NCBI GenBank assembly: GCA_000507305.1
Contig: DF241819.1
Coordinates: 1-64,000 of the forward strand
Reading direction: 5' to 3'
Source: Breviolum minutum Mf 1.05b.01
Lineage: Eukaryota; Sar; Dinophyceae; Suessiales; Symbiodiniaceae
Length of the DNA stretch: 64,000 nt
A model generated the notes under the pieces. It was not told the DNA's origin, made no database searches, and saw nothing but the letters and a program-made list of their open reading frames with translations. The position numbers were made by a program, and so were the translations under genes. Shown here piece by piece: positions 47,401-58,759 of this stretch; within the stretch, counting starts at the first letter, position 1; every line of letters begins with the position of its first letter.

Positions 47401-48638
47401 AACTACAAAAAAGCTGCAAACATGTCTCCCATCATGTTCAACTACTTTTAAACTGACATGCTTTTGTGGTTTTCACAAAATCCGCCCCACACCAGTTGGG
47501 ATAATCCAATCACATGGGCCCATCATCACCAGGGAGTGTGAATATGAAGCATATCAAATACTGTATGTCAAATTCACAAGTGCAGGTACAGGATTTTGTT
47601 CATCAAGGGTGGCTGGCGTGGTTCATCCCACTTTTCCATCAGGAAACACATCTACAAATTTGAGCATAACTGATGCTTATTGAAGCCTGAAGAATCACTC
47701 GAGATTTCAAATCCTCCGTTGAAAGGTCTTTCATGATTCTTGGGGAGCACTATCTTAGATTACCCGAAGAGATTTCTTACTTGCACAAATTTTGCAACTT
47801 GTGGGAAATGACGTTTACAGGGCATTTACAGGGATCTCCTACTGTTCTGGGTGAATCGTCCATTTAAAAGAGATGTCACTTTGAACTCCCTAAAGGCCTT
47901 CTCAGGAGGTGTGAGTTTGGGGGGGGTTCAAGCTGACACCGATCCACACCCAAAGTATTTGGAAGACTATCATGACTTTCTATCCTTTAAGCATTCTCTC
48001 AGAAAATAAGCATCAACAGATCCGACTTTGGGGGAAGAGAATGGGTCCACTGGATCTGTCATGAGCGAATTGATTAAGCTACGTACAGTTAAGACTTGGA
48101 GGGTGCGAAGGTAGTATCGACAGGTATCCCCAAAAAAACGTTTCGGGATGATGCAAAAAAACATGTCAATGTTGGGATAGTGCCCTACAATGCCCTAGGA
48201 ACTGGTGATCCACTTGAGATCCAAGAACCTGAGATGGGGTGCCCCATTTTGGAGGAGGAAAATCATCTGACCCAAACATTTTTGACTGACTTCAGGTTCC
48301 ATTCCAGCTGTTTTAAATATTCCGGGGGTGTATAATTACATCTCAGTAAGTTGCACTACTTTTTTTCACACCTAAAAAACCATCAATTTTCAAAGCTACA
48401 AAACTACAAATTTTTACCCAGTTTTTCAATAAAAAATGCTCAATTTGGATCATTTCTTCAAGCTTTTAGGGTACACAATTTTTTTCCCCAAACCTTTCTT
48501 CAACCACTTGCCCCAATTTTGTGGTATAATCTCCGCCTCTCTTCGATAGCTTTCCAAGGTCCTTCCGTGTCCCCAGCACCCGCGGCACACCTTCCCCCAC
48601 CTGGTTCAACCTGATTCTTGGATGGTGGCTTCAATAAT
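47401..48638. other. No supported gene
   Basis: A G/C-rich patch at 48530-48610 is open in several frames on both strands and cannot be assigned. Otherwise nothing recognised. Confidence 0.35.
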
Positions 48639-48736
48639 GCCAAAGGATCCATGGGACGAACGGTATATTAACCTACATGAATGGATGATTTTATATGGTA
48701 AATGTAGGTAAATATAGCATACATACATGGATCCTA
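48639..48736. mobile_element. Family A element with AAT duplication
   Basis: CCAAAGGATCCATGGGACGA on the left, CATACATGGATCCTATGGG on the right. Flanks are AAT / AAT. Confidence 0.78.
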
Positions 48737-49175
48737 TGGGAATTGTTGAGCCACGAAAAAAAAAACTCTTACTTTCCATTAAATCCTGGTTGTTTAAATA
48801 AAAATCCTAATAATGTGTCTTTTAAATAATCCCCATTGAACTGTGTAGTATAATCCCCTATAATGCCCGAAACAACAAGGGTTTTTTCATTGCTCAATTG
48901 GATCATATCCCATAGGATCCATGCAACTGGATTCTATTTATACCTTATACATCCTTGTGCATTTAGAGTTTATTTATGGCAAATGGTAGGCTTCCAGTTT
49001 CAATCCCTTTAAACATGTATTGGTCAATGGTCAACATGGCAGTCTTACCCAACTTGGGGTGAACATGCAGAATGAAGGTCCTAGGGAAAAGTCATGTGGA
49101 TTTTTCCAATCCAACAAAAAAAACAAACGGATGTCCTGGCCACTTCTTCATCTGCCATCATACTGGCGCTCGGTG

Positions 49176-49271
49176 TTAAGCCCGGTGCTGCTGGGGAATC
49201 CTCTCCTGGTGGTGGTCTATATGAAGGTAGCAAGTGGGGTCGTCACAGAAGAAGAGGTGGTTGTTTTCTCC
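49176..49271 (-). CDS. Weak exon candidate, strand uncertain
   Basis: The minus acceptor CATTGTTCATTGCAG|G is followed by GENNHLFFCDDPTCYLHID and then HHQERIPQQHRA to a stop. Third positions are G/C-rich and second positions A/T-rich. Two + frames are also open, one Gly-rich (GAAGESSPGGGLYEGSKWG). The minus reading is preferred because the neighbouring candidate exons are minus. Confidence 0.25.
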   Translation of the reverse strand, partial: GENNHLFFCDDPTCYLHIDHHQERIPQQHRA

Positions 49272-49398
49272 CTGCAATGAACAATGGGTTTTCTCACTGC
49301 ATATTCTTTTTCGTCTTGGTCACTTGGTCGGCTTCAGCATTTCGCAAGCCAGCTGTTAAAATGGTTGACCAAACCGTTTTGAAACCAACTCACTAACA

Positions 49399-49506
49399 TC
49401 CAAAAGGATTCATGGGACTGCTAGATTTCCCTAGCTTTATCTAGCTGCTACGTTCATCTTTTATGGTAAATGTATAGGTAAAAGTCCCAGTCCCATCAAT
49501 CCTATC
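49399..49506. mobile_element. Diverged family A element
   Basis: AAAAGGATTCATGGGACTGC on the left, AGTCCCATCAATCCTATCC on the right, GGTAAATGTATAGGTAAAAG inside. Confidence 0.5.
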
Positions 49507-50639
49507 CAACTTAAATATTCTTGAATCATCTTCAGAGTTTGGAAACGGTTGCGAACTCCAGATTAGGCCATTATAAATAGATTCTATGGAAACCGCAAAC
49601 TTTTGAAGCCACAACATCTACAAAACCCATCTTCATGTTGGGGAATCCTGGCTCTAAAACCAGGAAAATGAGCTGAGACCTTCTATCAACATCAACTCTT
49701 ATGGTGGTTTGGTATTTCTAGGCATATCATACCTAGTCCCTAGTCTTCCAGATACCTTGTGATTTCTTGGAAGCCTTCAGGGAATCCAAACACCTCCAAA
49801 CCCATACTTTTTGGATGATTTCGGAAGCCTAGGGATGAATCCCTTTCAAGCACGCTGGAAAACTAACATGGAACCCAAAAAATTGGTGGTTTGGGTTTGT
49901 AGATGTTTCTCCTTTTCCAAACGGTGTATTTTGAGGTTCCATCTTTGTTTTCGTGGCGGTAATAAACAATGCATGAAAAATCGGCTTCACCTGACGAAAT
50001 AGCCAACCTTTCGATAAGACAAACCCAACCTGTGACTCATGCAACCACGCCGAGGTTGGTTGATTCCCATGCATTCAGGGATCAACATAGATAAACGTTT
50101 CTACCCAAAGAAAGGAACTCTGATACGTGGGTGTCATTTGGCTCAATTCCGCAACACATTTGGGGCAGAAAATCAAAAACACAACGTGAAACTAGCGTAT
50201 CTAAGACTACAATTATTATGGGACTATCAACATGTTCATTCTACCCAATTGGGATTCGTTTATAGGCTCCGATGGTGGGACGATGAAATTTACCAAAAAT
50301 CACCAGCTTCCCTCTTTGAATTTACCCCCAAATATCACCAGCTTGGCTTCAATGAACTTGAAAAAAACATGATGCAACAACCATGATGAATCATACTCAG
50401 CCAAATCACCATGTAATTTGAACATTTATGACTGTATTTTTCTATATTTGTTCTACTATAAATTTTCATCAAATCTTATAGACATGGCCAACCACCTATC
50501 TTTTATATTACTTTTTCTACGATATTGATATGTAATCCTTCCAAAATTTGAAGGTTGACCATCTGTAGTACCCAATTAGCTCTCCTGCATAGCCGCCTCG
50601 CATCCTGCCAAAAGTCCAATGGAATGTCACACTGAACTG

Positions 50640-50707
50640 GATCCAAAAATTTTCTGGTAAATGTAGCTATATATACAAAAAAAACCGTTCGTCCCATGGA
50701 TCCTATG
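50640..50707. mobile_element. Family A right half
   Basis: TGGTAAATGTAGCTATATAT then CCGTTCGTCCCATGGATCCT; only the right arm is intact. Confidence 0.6.
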
Positions 50708-50868
50708 AAAGATTTATGTAAAAAACCTTGAAATTCCTCCCTGGAAATTGGGAAATTCCTGTTGGGAAGCAAGCATTTTCAGCTTTCATGTTAGGTTTCC
50801 GGAATGAAGTTTGTGAGTTAATCAATGTTCGTTCGCTGCCTGATTGATTCGTCCGCTTTTTAATCCCT

Positions 50869-50937
50869 AGTTGGTGGTTGATCCCCCTAATGGAACCATA
50901 TTCCTCAAAACATCTTTGAAACCACCCCCTAGCTAGC
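50869..50937. mobile_element. Family B element with internal deletion
   Basis: CTAGTTGGTGGTTGATCCC on the left, CTTTGAAACCACCCCCTAG on the right, only about 70 bp long. Confidence 0.65.
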
Positions 50938-51099
50938 TTCTAAGCGCAATGTGATCCATGTGTAAAAAACTTAACTAAAAAAAAAGAAACTCCCATTTGC
51001 CGGACATTCATCTCTCTAAACCCAGGAAGTTGTTCTTATTTTCTCAAAATTTCCCTCCCTTGCTTCTTTCGTTCCTAAAAAAAACAAACCCCAACGAAC

Positions 51100-51220
51100 C
51101 TCTGTTTTTTATCTGGGCACCCAGTCGAAACAAAAGCCATGGGCCCATTGGAAATTCTCTTTGAAATTCTTCGCCAGCCTGTGATGTTCTTGTTGAAGGC
51201 GTACCAACTGCTCTTGAGCC
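51100..51220 (-). CDS. Candidate coiled-coil exon
   Basis: The acceptor TCCATGATACCAG|G opens AQEQLVRLQQEHHKAGEE, then FQREFPMGPWLLFRLGA, to a possible donor CAGAG|GTTCGT (121 nt, ending in phase 1). The first 23 residues are Gln/Glu/His-rich with heptad spacing. It lies 470 bp downstream of the related exon at 51693-51734 on the minus strand. The hydrophobic tail may be intronic if an earlier donor is used. Confidence 0.42.
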
Positions 51221-51280
51221 TGGTATCATGGAAATCTATGAAGGGCCCACCCCGCAAATGCCGCCTGGTGCCAGGAAATA

Positions 51281-51357
51281 GGCGGCCTCAATAGCCGGCC
51301 TTATTAGGGGATGATAGATGGTTGATAATCCCTCAAGACGGCCGGCTATTTCTTGGT
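51281..51357. repeat. Hairpin-forming inverted repeat
   Basis: AATAGCCGGCC at 51290-51300 and GGCCGGCTATT at 51340-51350 are exact inverted complements around a 39-bp loop, with further pairing of CCAGGAAATAG and CTATTTCTTGG. Confidence 0.65.
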
Positions 51358-51659
51358 AGGGTGAGTACCTTTAGATTTCCATGATGGCAGGAAACCATGA
51401 ACAAAGGTGTCAAAGTGATGCGGGGGGATCCCATCGATAAATTTTCACACCTTTTCGTGGAGCACCACTTGGGTTGAAAAACACATCCTGCAAATTTTGC
51501 GGGCGGTTTTCCTCCTGAAAACCAAAATCAACTTCGACCATATTTTTTGTTCCCACTGTTCGACAATAAAATCCACCTTCTCATCATCTCCAACTAGCTT
51601 AGCTGACACCTCTAACAGTTGAACTGTGTCCTTTTTGTTGGGGAAAGATACTGAATCTA

Positions 51660-51672
51660 CCCCCCCCCCCCC
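51660..51672. repeat. C homopolymer
   Basis: Run of about 13 C residues just downstream (minus direction) of the 51.7 kb exon. Confidence 0.85.
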
Positions 51673-51692
51673 AACGGTCCTGGGGGTCCCAC

Positions 51693-51734
51693 CTTGACAC
51701 GGGCACGCTCGGCATGTTCCAATTTCAAACGCAG
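51693..51734 (-). CDS. Candidate internal coiled-coil exon (HAER motif)
   Basis: The minus frame LRLKLEHAERARVK is bounded by TTCTAAG on the acceptor side and AAG|GTGGGA on the donor side (42 nt, phase 0). An alternative acceptor eight bases upstream would add SK. It shares the HAER segment and charge pattern with the exon at 45777-45863, suggesting internal repeats of a coiled-coil protein. Confidence 0.42.
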
Positions 51735-51993
51735 CTTAGAACCTTAGGCACTTTCGAAGCGGAGTAGGTGGCTCTAGAGGTGGCCCGGTGGCCCAGGGAT
51801 CCGACAAGTCGTCATACCTAAGTCATACCAAAAGTCGCCTTACCCCCATGTGAACACAATCTACAAGGAGGGAATTTCCAAAAGTACATGTGGTTATAAT
51901 AGGGATGAAACTTCCCTCATTCCCTACTCAGGACCAGCCAGTTTTAGGGGTAGGAATCAGATCCAGTTGGGGTTTGGTGCTTTTTCTTGATTT

Positions 51994-52105
51994 ACCTCCG
52001 CACGAAAACTAACATGACAATGGAAAATCATCCTTTTTTGTAGTAGGAGATACATCTTCAAATGGTTGGAAATGTTCCATTGTCATCTTAGTTTTTGGGG
52101 GGTAT
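51994..52105. mobile_element. Family D inverted-repeat element
   Basis: CTCCGCACGAAAACTAACAT on the left, ATCTTAGTTTTTGGGGGGTA on the right. Inner GACAATGGAAAATCATCC and ATGTTCCATTGTC. Confidence 0.7.
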
Positions 52106-53365
52106 AACGTATTTTGTTTCTGGTTGATGTCTATAGTCCAAATTAGATTATAGGCCCTAAAGTCTTCCAAATACCTACTGTACTCAAAAGGCCTATGTGG
52201 TAGGTTTTGAGGTCCAAATACTTCCTCACAAGGTGTTTGAAACCTAAGGTAGGTAGGTTCATGATAGATATTTTTCAGGTGATGTGGTTGTGTTGCTTTG
52301 TTCAAGTCGTTTGATCTTTTGGTTGTTAATTCTTTGGGTAATGTGCCATCATCACTCTGAAAGACCTGATGCGTAACGACCGTGGGACTTCCTGAATTGT
52401 TGAGTTCACAGGAGCCATTGAAACCAGTCCATTTACTTAAGGTGGTTGGAACAAAATATATAGACCATTCCCCAACTGGTGGGTTTGAAGGGATGATTTA
52501 CCATGGTAGAAAGTAAACAAAATCACCCGAAGAAACAAATCCAAGCATATTGAGTTGCTTGACGTTCTCCGGTCATGTAGGTCAAAATAGATACCATGTC
52601 TCGTGGATCCTATGGGAAGCAAACAACTTCAAACAATTGTTCAACAGTTGTTTGAGACTGAAAAACTCCCCTGAACATACCAAGTATAAAGACCACGACC
52701 ACTCTAACCACATTATCCATACTCATGTATCTCAATGCGATATCAAGGCACATGAACTACAGCTGTAGTGTTCGCTTGGCCTCTGTGTTTTAGGCCGAAT
52801 TTTTGTTGGGATAAAGTCCTTACATGGCTCATGATACTTTGTCTCCGGAGAAGAGTCTTATTCAACAAATAATATAGGATTTGTGCATATCTTTTTCAGG
52901 AGTCGCAGTTGTTTCACCAACTAACTCCAGAACCGTAAGCCATGACGTAATTCATGTCTAAGTCAAATGAGTCAAATGGCATCAATTGGTGGTGAATGCA
53001 AGTTTGAAACTTCTACGTTGAATCCCATTAATGCTAGTTACGCAAAACAACCAGCTCATGCTGACTTCCCCAGTCTTGGAGAAAATGGAAAGAACTTATT
53101 GGAGATGACAATGGAAAGAAAATACATCTCTAATGGGAAATGTCAATATATGTAGACCTTGAAGACTTTTTGAGGCTCCTTTTTGCGCTTCAAGCAATCA
53201 CTTCTTATACTAGATACATTTATTTCTGGCTTAATCAAAGCATTCTACGGTAAAAAACGCAGCCAAATGCACCTTTCGTTAATCGATTATGGTGACCAAC
53301 CTATGACCAACCATTTAGTTTAGGTATGGATGTTAACGGTCTCCGAGGCAGTTGGAAATCTATAG
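52106..53365. other. No supported gene
   Basis: Only a family A right-end fragment (GTGGATCCTATGGG near 52604) was recognised. Confidence 0.35.
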
Positions 53366-53456
53366 CTGATAGCATCCATGTATGGTATATTTACCTACAT
53401 GAATAGTGGATTTGTATAGTAAATGTAGAACATACCAGTCCCATGGATCCTATGGG
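53366..53456. mobile_element. Family A element
   Basis: GATAGCATCCATGTATGGTA on the left, CAGTCCCATGGATCCTATGG on the right. Flanks TAG / TAA match in two of three positions. Confidence 0.75.
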
Positions 53457-54129
53457 TAATTGTAGCAGTTTAGTGTTCTGAACCAGCAACTAGAATGTGA
53501 ACTTGAATGTTCTCAATTATTGAAATGCACTGAGAAACTACTGGCCCCTAGTGTTGTATTCAAACTGCCTCGGAAATGTCATGTACCACCTTTTTGAGGG
53601 CAACTGTGGCTGGTTTTAAGGGTAAAGTGCATGGAAATGAACAGCAACTGATTTTCCATTCCACAGCACTTCCTTTGATCATAAAACTGAAGGTCCCTCC
53701 CCAGAGGATTCTTCTTTATAGGTCTGTTTCATGCATCCCATGTGCTTCGGCCAATTTCATGTTTATTTAAATATAACTCATAGTGTTGATGGTTCGGAGA
53801 TCCGGCGGCCGCACCTGTCAGTGCAGGTACTCACCCGAGAACTATCGGCTGGAACCTAAAAATCATTCATTTCAGAAGGAAAAACATCTGAACCAAACCT
53901 CCATTTTTTGGGTTCCAACCATTACCCTCCTGGGGAACTAACTAACAGATCCCCACCTGCAGGAAAAGGAAAATCATCGACTCAAAAGTGTCAAACTGCA
54001 GGGATATGTCAGTTCCCACAAGGGTAGTTTTCGGAGGTGTACTTGATGTTTGGTCTCAGGCCTCTCCACTGCCACTTCAGCTACCTGGCCAACAAAAAAA
54101 CGACTGAAATTTCAGATCAGAAAAGGAAA

Positions 54130-54219
54130 CTACACCCGGGAAAACGAGCGAATGTCCCCTTGTTTCATCTTCCAACCATCAATTTTCAGGGGATATGTCA
54201 TATGTTAGTTTTCAGGGTG
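54130..54219. mobile_element. Family D element
   Basis: TACACCCGGGAAAACGAG on the left, CATATGTTAGTTTTCAGGGT on the right. Confidence 0.5.
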
Positions 54220-54920
54220 GTCAGGTGCTATTTTCAAAAATGCCCCATCAAAAAAACAACTTCAAAACGCCCATCAACGACCATGCGAATTGCGAAGATG
54301 AATCTCAGCAAATGAATCCCATCCTTTGAAATCCTGGTTGCTTAATTGATGTCCTATACTTGAATGACGAGGAAACATGAGCAACTGATTTGGGGTGTTG
54401 AGTTCTGGTTGGTTAAAAAACCAGACTTCCCAAATTTGGGAGATTTCATGATCCAATACACTTAAGGGTAGGATTCACCTCATTCCGTACTATAATTACA
54501 ACCCAAAATAATAAGCACTGGTATTTTTTTGACATCTCTGACAAAATGTCTATCTTGCTATGCCAATGCACTCATTGGACCTTCAAAAGGATCTGATTAA
54601 ACGCTCGTCACTTCCCCGACCTTTTCATCAACATAGCCCTTACGGTTGAGTGAGCCCCAGGTTTATGGGTTGATGGCAAACAGGCCTCCCTTTCCAGGGT
54701 AAAATCACACATGGATACAATTGGATACACATGGTATTTCCTCTGCGTGACTTTGATCTATCAAAACTTACCCACAAATTCCTGAAATGTTGGGGCCAGA
54801 GTATTATTTCCTTACTTGAAGTACCTTGGAAAAAAATCCGTCACTAGCGCCACTCTTCTTCATCCATTGCCATATTGGATGATTACACCCCCCGGGACCT
54901 TTGCAAACCTGTGCGTACAT

Positions 54921-55040
54921 CTGGGGCAAATCATTATGACTATAATTCCTAAACTTGAATCAAGGGGATTTTGGGGGGATTCCCTTGCTAAACCACCATT
55001 TTTCCGGTGACCTCGGCTGAGGTCGTTATAGTTTGCCCAG
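54921..55040. mobile_element. Family F inverted-repeat element
   Basis: CTGGGGCAAATCATTATGAC on the left, GTTATAGTTTGCCCAG on the right. Inside are ATTCCTAAACTTGAATCAAG and CCTTGCTAAACCACCATTT. Confidence 0.75.
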
Positions 55041-55069
55041 AATACATGCGTTTTTTCTGTTTTCGCCTC

Positions 55070-55118
55070 CTGCCGTTCCGACACTCCGGAATGTGTATGA
55101 GGCCGCTCCAGTTGCAAC
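55070..55118 (-). CDS. Weak exon candidate
   Basis: A good minus acceptor (TTGCCTCTCTCTGGAAG|G) is followed by LQLERPHTHSGVSERQ, but the lower boundary would be a GA donor and all other frames are open too. Confidence 0.2.
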
Positions 55119-55603
55119 CTTCCAGAGAGAGGCAAGAGACGTCATGTTTTCACCAGGGTGGTAAGGGGTAGTGGGTAGTAGGTGACTATTAAATCTATTA
55201 ACATCTCCGAAAAATCAACGTAGAAGCCTGAAAGTGGAGATGCTGGAGATGTTGGAATTTTGGAAAGATGAAAGTTTTCCTTTTCAACATGCAGCTTTTT
55301 TGTTCAGGCTTCAGGCTCCCAAAATGGCCTGACTTTTCCAAAAAATGGGTCTCCTCTTGCGATTTGGAGGACGCCTTTGGGACAAGATAAGAGCTTTCTC
55401 ATTTTAGCTACAGCTATTTGGTGGTTGGTGCCAACACAAACCTTGGTCACTTAATGTATTCAGCTAAATTTGGGTATGCCAGGTCCATTGAGTGTCATGG
55501 TAAAGGTGAAAACGCCACTATTTGCATTGTTTTTGTGTCATATGCAAACAAAAACTCCCCTGCCAAGAATGAGGGTTTCACACGGCCGCAAGGCCATACT
55601 TAC

Positions 55604-55650
55604 GGTGGATGGTTCAGAAATCCAGCTAACTAGTTCCGGTATCTTCCCAG
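55604..55650. mobile_element. Family E fragment abutting family B
   Basis: GGTGGATGGTTCAGAAATCC then AGCTAACTAG is the left part of family E. It stops where the family B element at 55651 begins, and the family E right half is absent. Confidence 0.6.
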
Positions 55651-55758
55651 CTAGTTGGTGGTTGAACCAACCCATTTGAAAAATATGATGGTCAAAATGG
55701 GTTCATCTTCCCCAAATAGAGGTAAACATAAAAAATATTTCAGTTGCCACCACCTAGC
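55651..55758. mobile_element. Family B inverted-repeat element with CCAG duplication
   Basis: Left CTAGTTGGTGGTTGAACC, right CAGTTGCCACCACCTAG. Both flanks are CCAG. Confidence 0.8.
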
Positions 55759-55869
55759 CAGGTGATTTTTTGTCTCGCCGTGCTTCAAGGGCATCTCCCC
55801 CCGCGATTGGGTCCCGCACGCCGGGGCTGAAGACCTATGAAGGAGGGGCCGATGGAAAGTCGTGATTGT

Positions 55870-55961
55870 GACCTGTATGATATAGTTTGCCTACATTTCG
55901 TTTTTTGTTCTAATGGTTAGGCATAGGTCAATACACCAGTCCCATAGATCCGATCCTATGG
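55870..55961. mobile_element. Diverged family A element
   Basis: GTATGATATAGTTTGCCTAC on the left, CCAGTCCCATAGATCCGATC then CTATGGG on the right. Confidence 0.5.
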
Positions 55962-56397
55962 GTAAGTGTGAACGCACTTTGCGGGCAAATCTTCGTGTTC
56001 GATTTTGGGCCTTGAAATACCTTTTGGGAAGCACTTCAATCCAAAAGGAATTGTTTGATTACACATGATTGCACTCAAAAAAAAAAAACACGCATGAAGA
56101 CCTTGAGAAACAAATCATTTATTGTATTGTATACACCAAACTGAAAATGCAACTGCCAAACCCTGATAAAGCGTTCATTGAACCAGTGTTCGTCCTTGTT
56201 GGAAGCATTTCAATGGTCTGCATCTCCCAAGCCATGCTCAATTTCAACCACCGGTTTTTTCAAACACAAGCCTTTGGAACCATGTTTGGGTTTTCCAATT
56301 CTTGAGCCATTGAAGGTACGAAAATTTTACGGGGTCCTTTCCAACGGCGATTTTTGTCTGTATCATATATACTGTAAATAGTCTATAAACAAAAGCT

Positions 56398-56502
56398 ACA
56401 CTCTAGTAAACTAACATAAGCGATGGACAATGGACGCTTTGAATATGTATTTCTCATTGAACACTGTGATTTTCCATTGCTATGTAAGTCTACTAGAGGG
56501 TA
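56398..56502. mobile_element. Family D inverted-repeat element
   Basis: ACACTCTAGTAAACTAACAT on the left, ATGTAAGTCTACTAGAGGGT on the right. Confidence 0.75.
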
Positions 56503-56732
56503 AATATAACCCAAACAAGTTGGAGAACTTTACTTACTACCCCGATATTAATCCCTGTTCTCTGGCTTCGGTGGCATAAAGCAATGACTCCTTAGGTGCA
56601 ACGGCAAAAAATCACCCTTTTCAACGCCGAAACCTTGACCTCTACAGGGATGTCCCCTTAAAAATCATGTGGAAATGGTTCATATCAGACTCTTGAATCA
56701 TTTTAGTATGGGAACATGTAGAAAACCACCAT

Positions 56733-56844
56733 CTGGGCAAATTAAAAAGAAATCCTAAACCTGAATTAGAAGATTTTTTGGGGGATTCCCTTGCAAAACC
56801 ACCATTTAGGGTGACCTCAAATGAGGCCGTTGTAATTTCCCCAG
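56733..56844. mobile_element. Family F inverted-repeat element
   Basis: CTGGGCAAATTAAAAAGAAA on the left, GTTGTAATTTCCCCAG on the right. Inside are ATCCTAAACCTGAATTAG and TTGCAAAACCACCATTTAGG. Confidence 0.75.
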
Positions 56845-57100
56845 CAACCGTTTTTTTCAGGGTCCCAGGCTTTGCCATTCATGGACCTGAGAATCTTCGA
56901 GGGAAACTCCCAAAATTTCGCTGATTGAAAGATTGCATCCGATGTGTTTTTTTTACAAAAAAGCAGTTTAAAAAGCACTTAACCAATCTTTCAATCTACT
57001 AGGAAATGGGATTCCCTTTTTAACTTTGAACCAAGGGGAGTGTATGTCAATGGATTACACCCCCTCGACTCTAGACTCGCTGCCTGTTTGGAGTGTCCAC

Positions 57101-57175
57101 TTCAGCTTCGGGTGTGGAGGTGCTTGATGACAAGGGTTCTGGCGGCACGGGCCGTGGGCGTAAAGGGCGCCTGCC
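57101..57175 (-). CDS. Candidate Pro/Arg-rich exon
   Basis: The acceptor GGTGCACAACCCCAG|G and donor GCTGAA|GTGGAC bound exactly 25 codons in phase 0: GRRPLRPRPVPPEPLSSS then TSTPEAE. It joins in phase, through a 248-bp intron with GTAGGT and CCCCAG ends, to the exon at 57424-57518, which ends with the similar GRRPRPRA. A disordered linker is likely. A Gly/Arg-rich + reading of the same bases is possible but is not supported by neighbours. Confidence 0.42.
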
Positions 57176-57423
57176 CTGGGGTTGTGCACCATGTAACAAG
57201 TTATCAGTTAAGTTATACTCCAGGGATACTAACCGTTTACCAACTTTCTGTGACCTCTTCAGTGTGTTTTAAGATAAAAGTTAAAAGTTATAAGTTATAT
57301 ATAAGGTTGTAAGTTATTCCCCAGTGATCCCTCTCAAACCATCACTCCTAGCAAACTTAACAAGACATCCTAGCCTAGTCTGTCCATTTTTGATGGTTTG
57401 GATCTCAAATCAACCACACCTAC

Positions 57424-57518
57424 AGCTCTGGGCCGTGGTCGTCGTCCATGGCCATTGGGCAGGGGTGGTGGCGGTCGTGGAGGACCACAACCACCATCGC
57501 CCATTTTTCTGCGACCCC
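57424..57518 (-). CDS. Candidate Pro/Gly/Arg-rich exon
   Basis: The acceptor TTATTGAATTTTCAG|G and donor AGAGCT|GTAGGT bound 95 nt: GRRKMGDGGCGPPRPPPPL then PNGHGRRPRPRA. The phase matches the downstream exon at 57101-57175, and the junction gives a continuous basic, proline-rich stretch. Such segments are usually disordered and can bind SH3- or profilin-like partners; that is family knowledge, not shown here. Confidence 0.42.
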
Positions 57519-57660
57519 CTGAAAATTCAATAAGTTGATGTAGCTAAGGATTTTATTGCATCCATCCATTTATACTTGTGTCTTTTTATATAGATGCCCA
57601 ATTATAGGTATAGGGGTGAATCACTCTAAGGGCCTGGGCTCTTGAAATAAAACGCACTGT

Positions 57661-57770
57661 CGTTCAGAAATCTGCGAACCACCTCGGGGAATGTTCGGGA
57701 TGTGTGGTTTTGTCAGTGGAAGAAACCACTACCACTTCTTAAGTGGTTAGCAAGAGTTCTGACCATCAAC
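57661..57770. mobile_element. Family E element, diverged
   Basis: CGTTCAGAAATCTGCGAACC on the left, AGAGTTCTGACCATCAACAT on the right. Confidence 0.5.
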
Positions 57771-58331
57771 ATGGTGCAGCTAAGAATGAATGCAACCAAT
57801 TTCATGGAACATTCTAATGATCTGTGGCTGTATGCTTGTCAAGCCTCATGGTACTACCCATATCTTTTCACTTCTTGAAGCCACCTTTTGAGTGAACATG
57901 ATCTTTAGACACATTTACGACTTCATAATCCAAAACCTAAGACGTCTTGGGCCAGTTTTGGATGCCAACGCTAACCTTCTATTTCATCTTTTGGTCGTTT
58001 AGGTCCCATCCTTAATTCTCTCTTTTCAACTTGGATAGGATCCATGCTATTGGGTCCTTCAGAAACACTGTAACAGTGGGATAATGGAGCTGAACAAACG
58101 CCCCTTCTTAAGACTTGTGATTGTTTCTTTTCCATACTTTTACAAGTCTTTGTGCAGCTCCCAAGGTTTGTTTTTAGCAACTACATGATTCACAATTCAA
58201 CAAATAAACAATTCATGGACCGGTGCAAATTTCCCAGTCAATCATGGATCCTCTGAGATTTCTCTAACTTTTAATGCATAAAACACGACGTCCTGTTTGT
58301 TTGTTGCTAAATTTTTCCCAACCCCGGCGAG

Positions 58332-58424
58332 TTGTAACTGGTTTGGACCGAAAAAGATCGTCACGGATTGGGACCGAATCATTTGGGAAATTTCGACTCC
58401 ATCATTTGACCTACGTCAAACTAG
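58332..58424 (+). CDS. Weak exon candidate
   Basis: The + acceptor TTTTTCCCAACCCCGGCGAG and donor AAACTAG|GTAAAG bound 93 nt, phase 1 at both ends: VTGLDRKRSSRIGTESFG then KFRLHHLTYVKL. The donor fits the consensus well. It is on the opposite strand to the surrounding candidate exons, which lowers confidence. Confidence 0.3.
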
Positions 58425-58665
58425 GTAAAGGGTCTTGGGCTCACCGACACCAGGTCCTTTCCTGATAACCGATAACAGTGAGTGATTTCTAATGAAAGTT
58501 GAAGAAACGAAAGCCACTCGTTTTTGGGGGGTTCTGAGAAAAATACATGCCGTGAGTCAACGTTTACTACTTTCAACAGCTGCATCTGGGTGAACTTCCC
58601 TTCGAGTACGGAGAAGTCACCTGAGTCGCCACCGGCCTACAATTCGGATCCTTGAACCCTTACCC

Positions 58666-58757
58666 AGAGGATCCATGTATGGTATATTGAGCTACATTTG
58701 GCTGATTTATATGGTAAATGTATACATTAATAATATACCAGACATGGATCCTATGGG
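58666..58757. mobile_element. Family A element with TTA duplication
   Basis: CAGAGGATCCATGTATGGTA on the left (the terminus CCC starts near 58664), CCAGACATGGATCCTATGGG on the right. Flanks are TTA / TTA. Confidence 0.8.
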
Positions 58758-58759
58758 TT

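Noticed and set aside
49094-49396. Plus-strand Gly/Arg-rich frame at 49.1-49.25 kb
   Set aside because: Second codon positions are too G/C-rich, and the minus strand has a better acceptor and codon-position pattern, so the + reading is not called.
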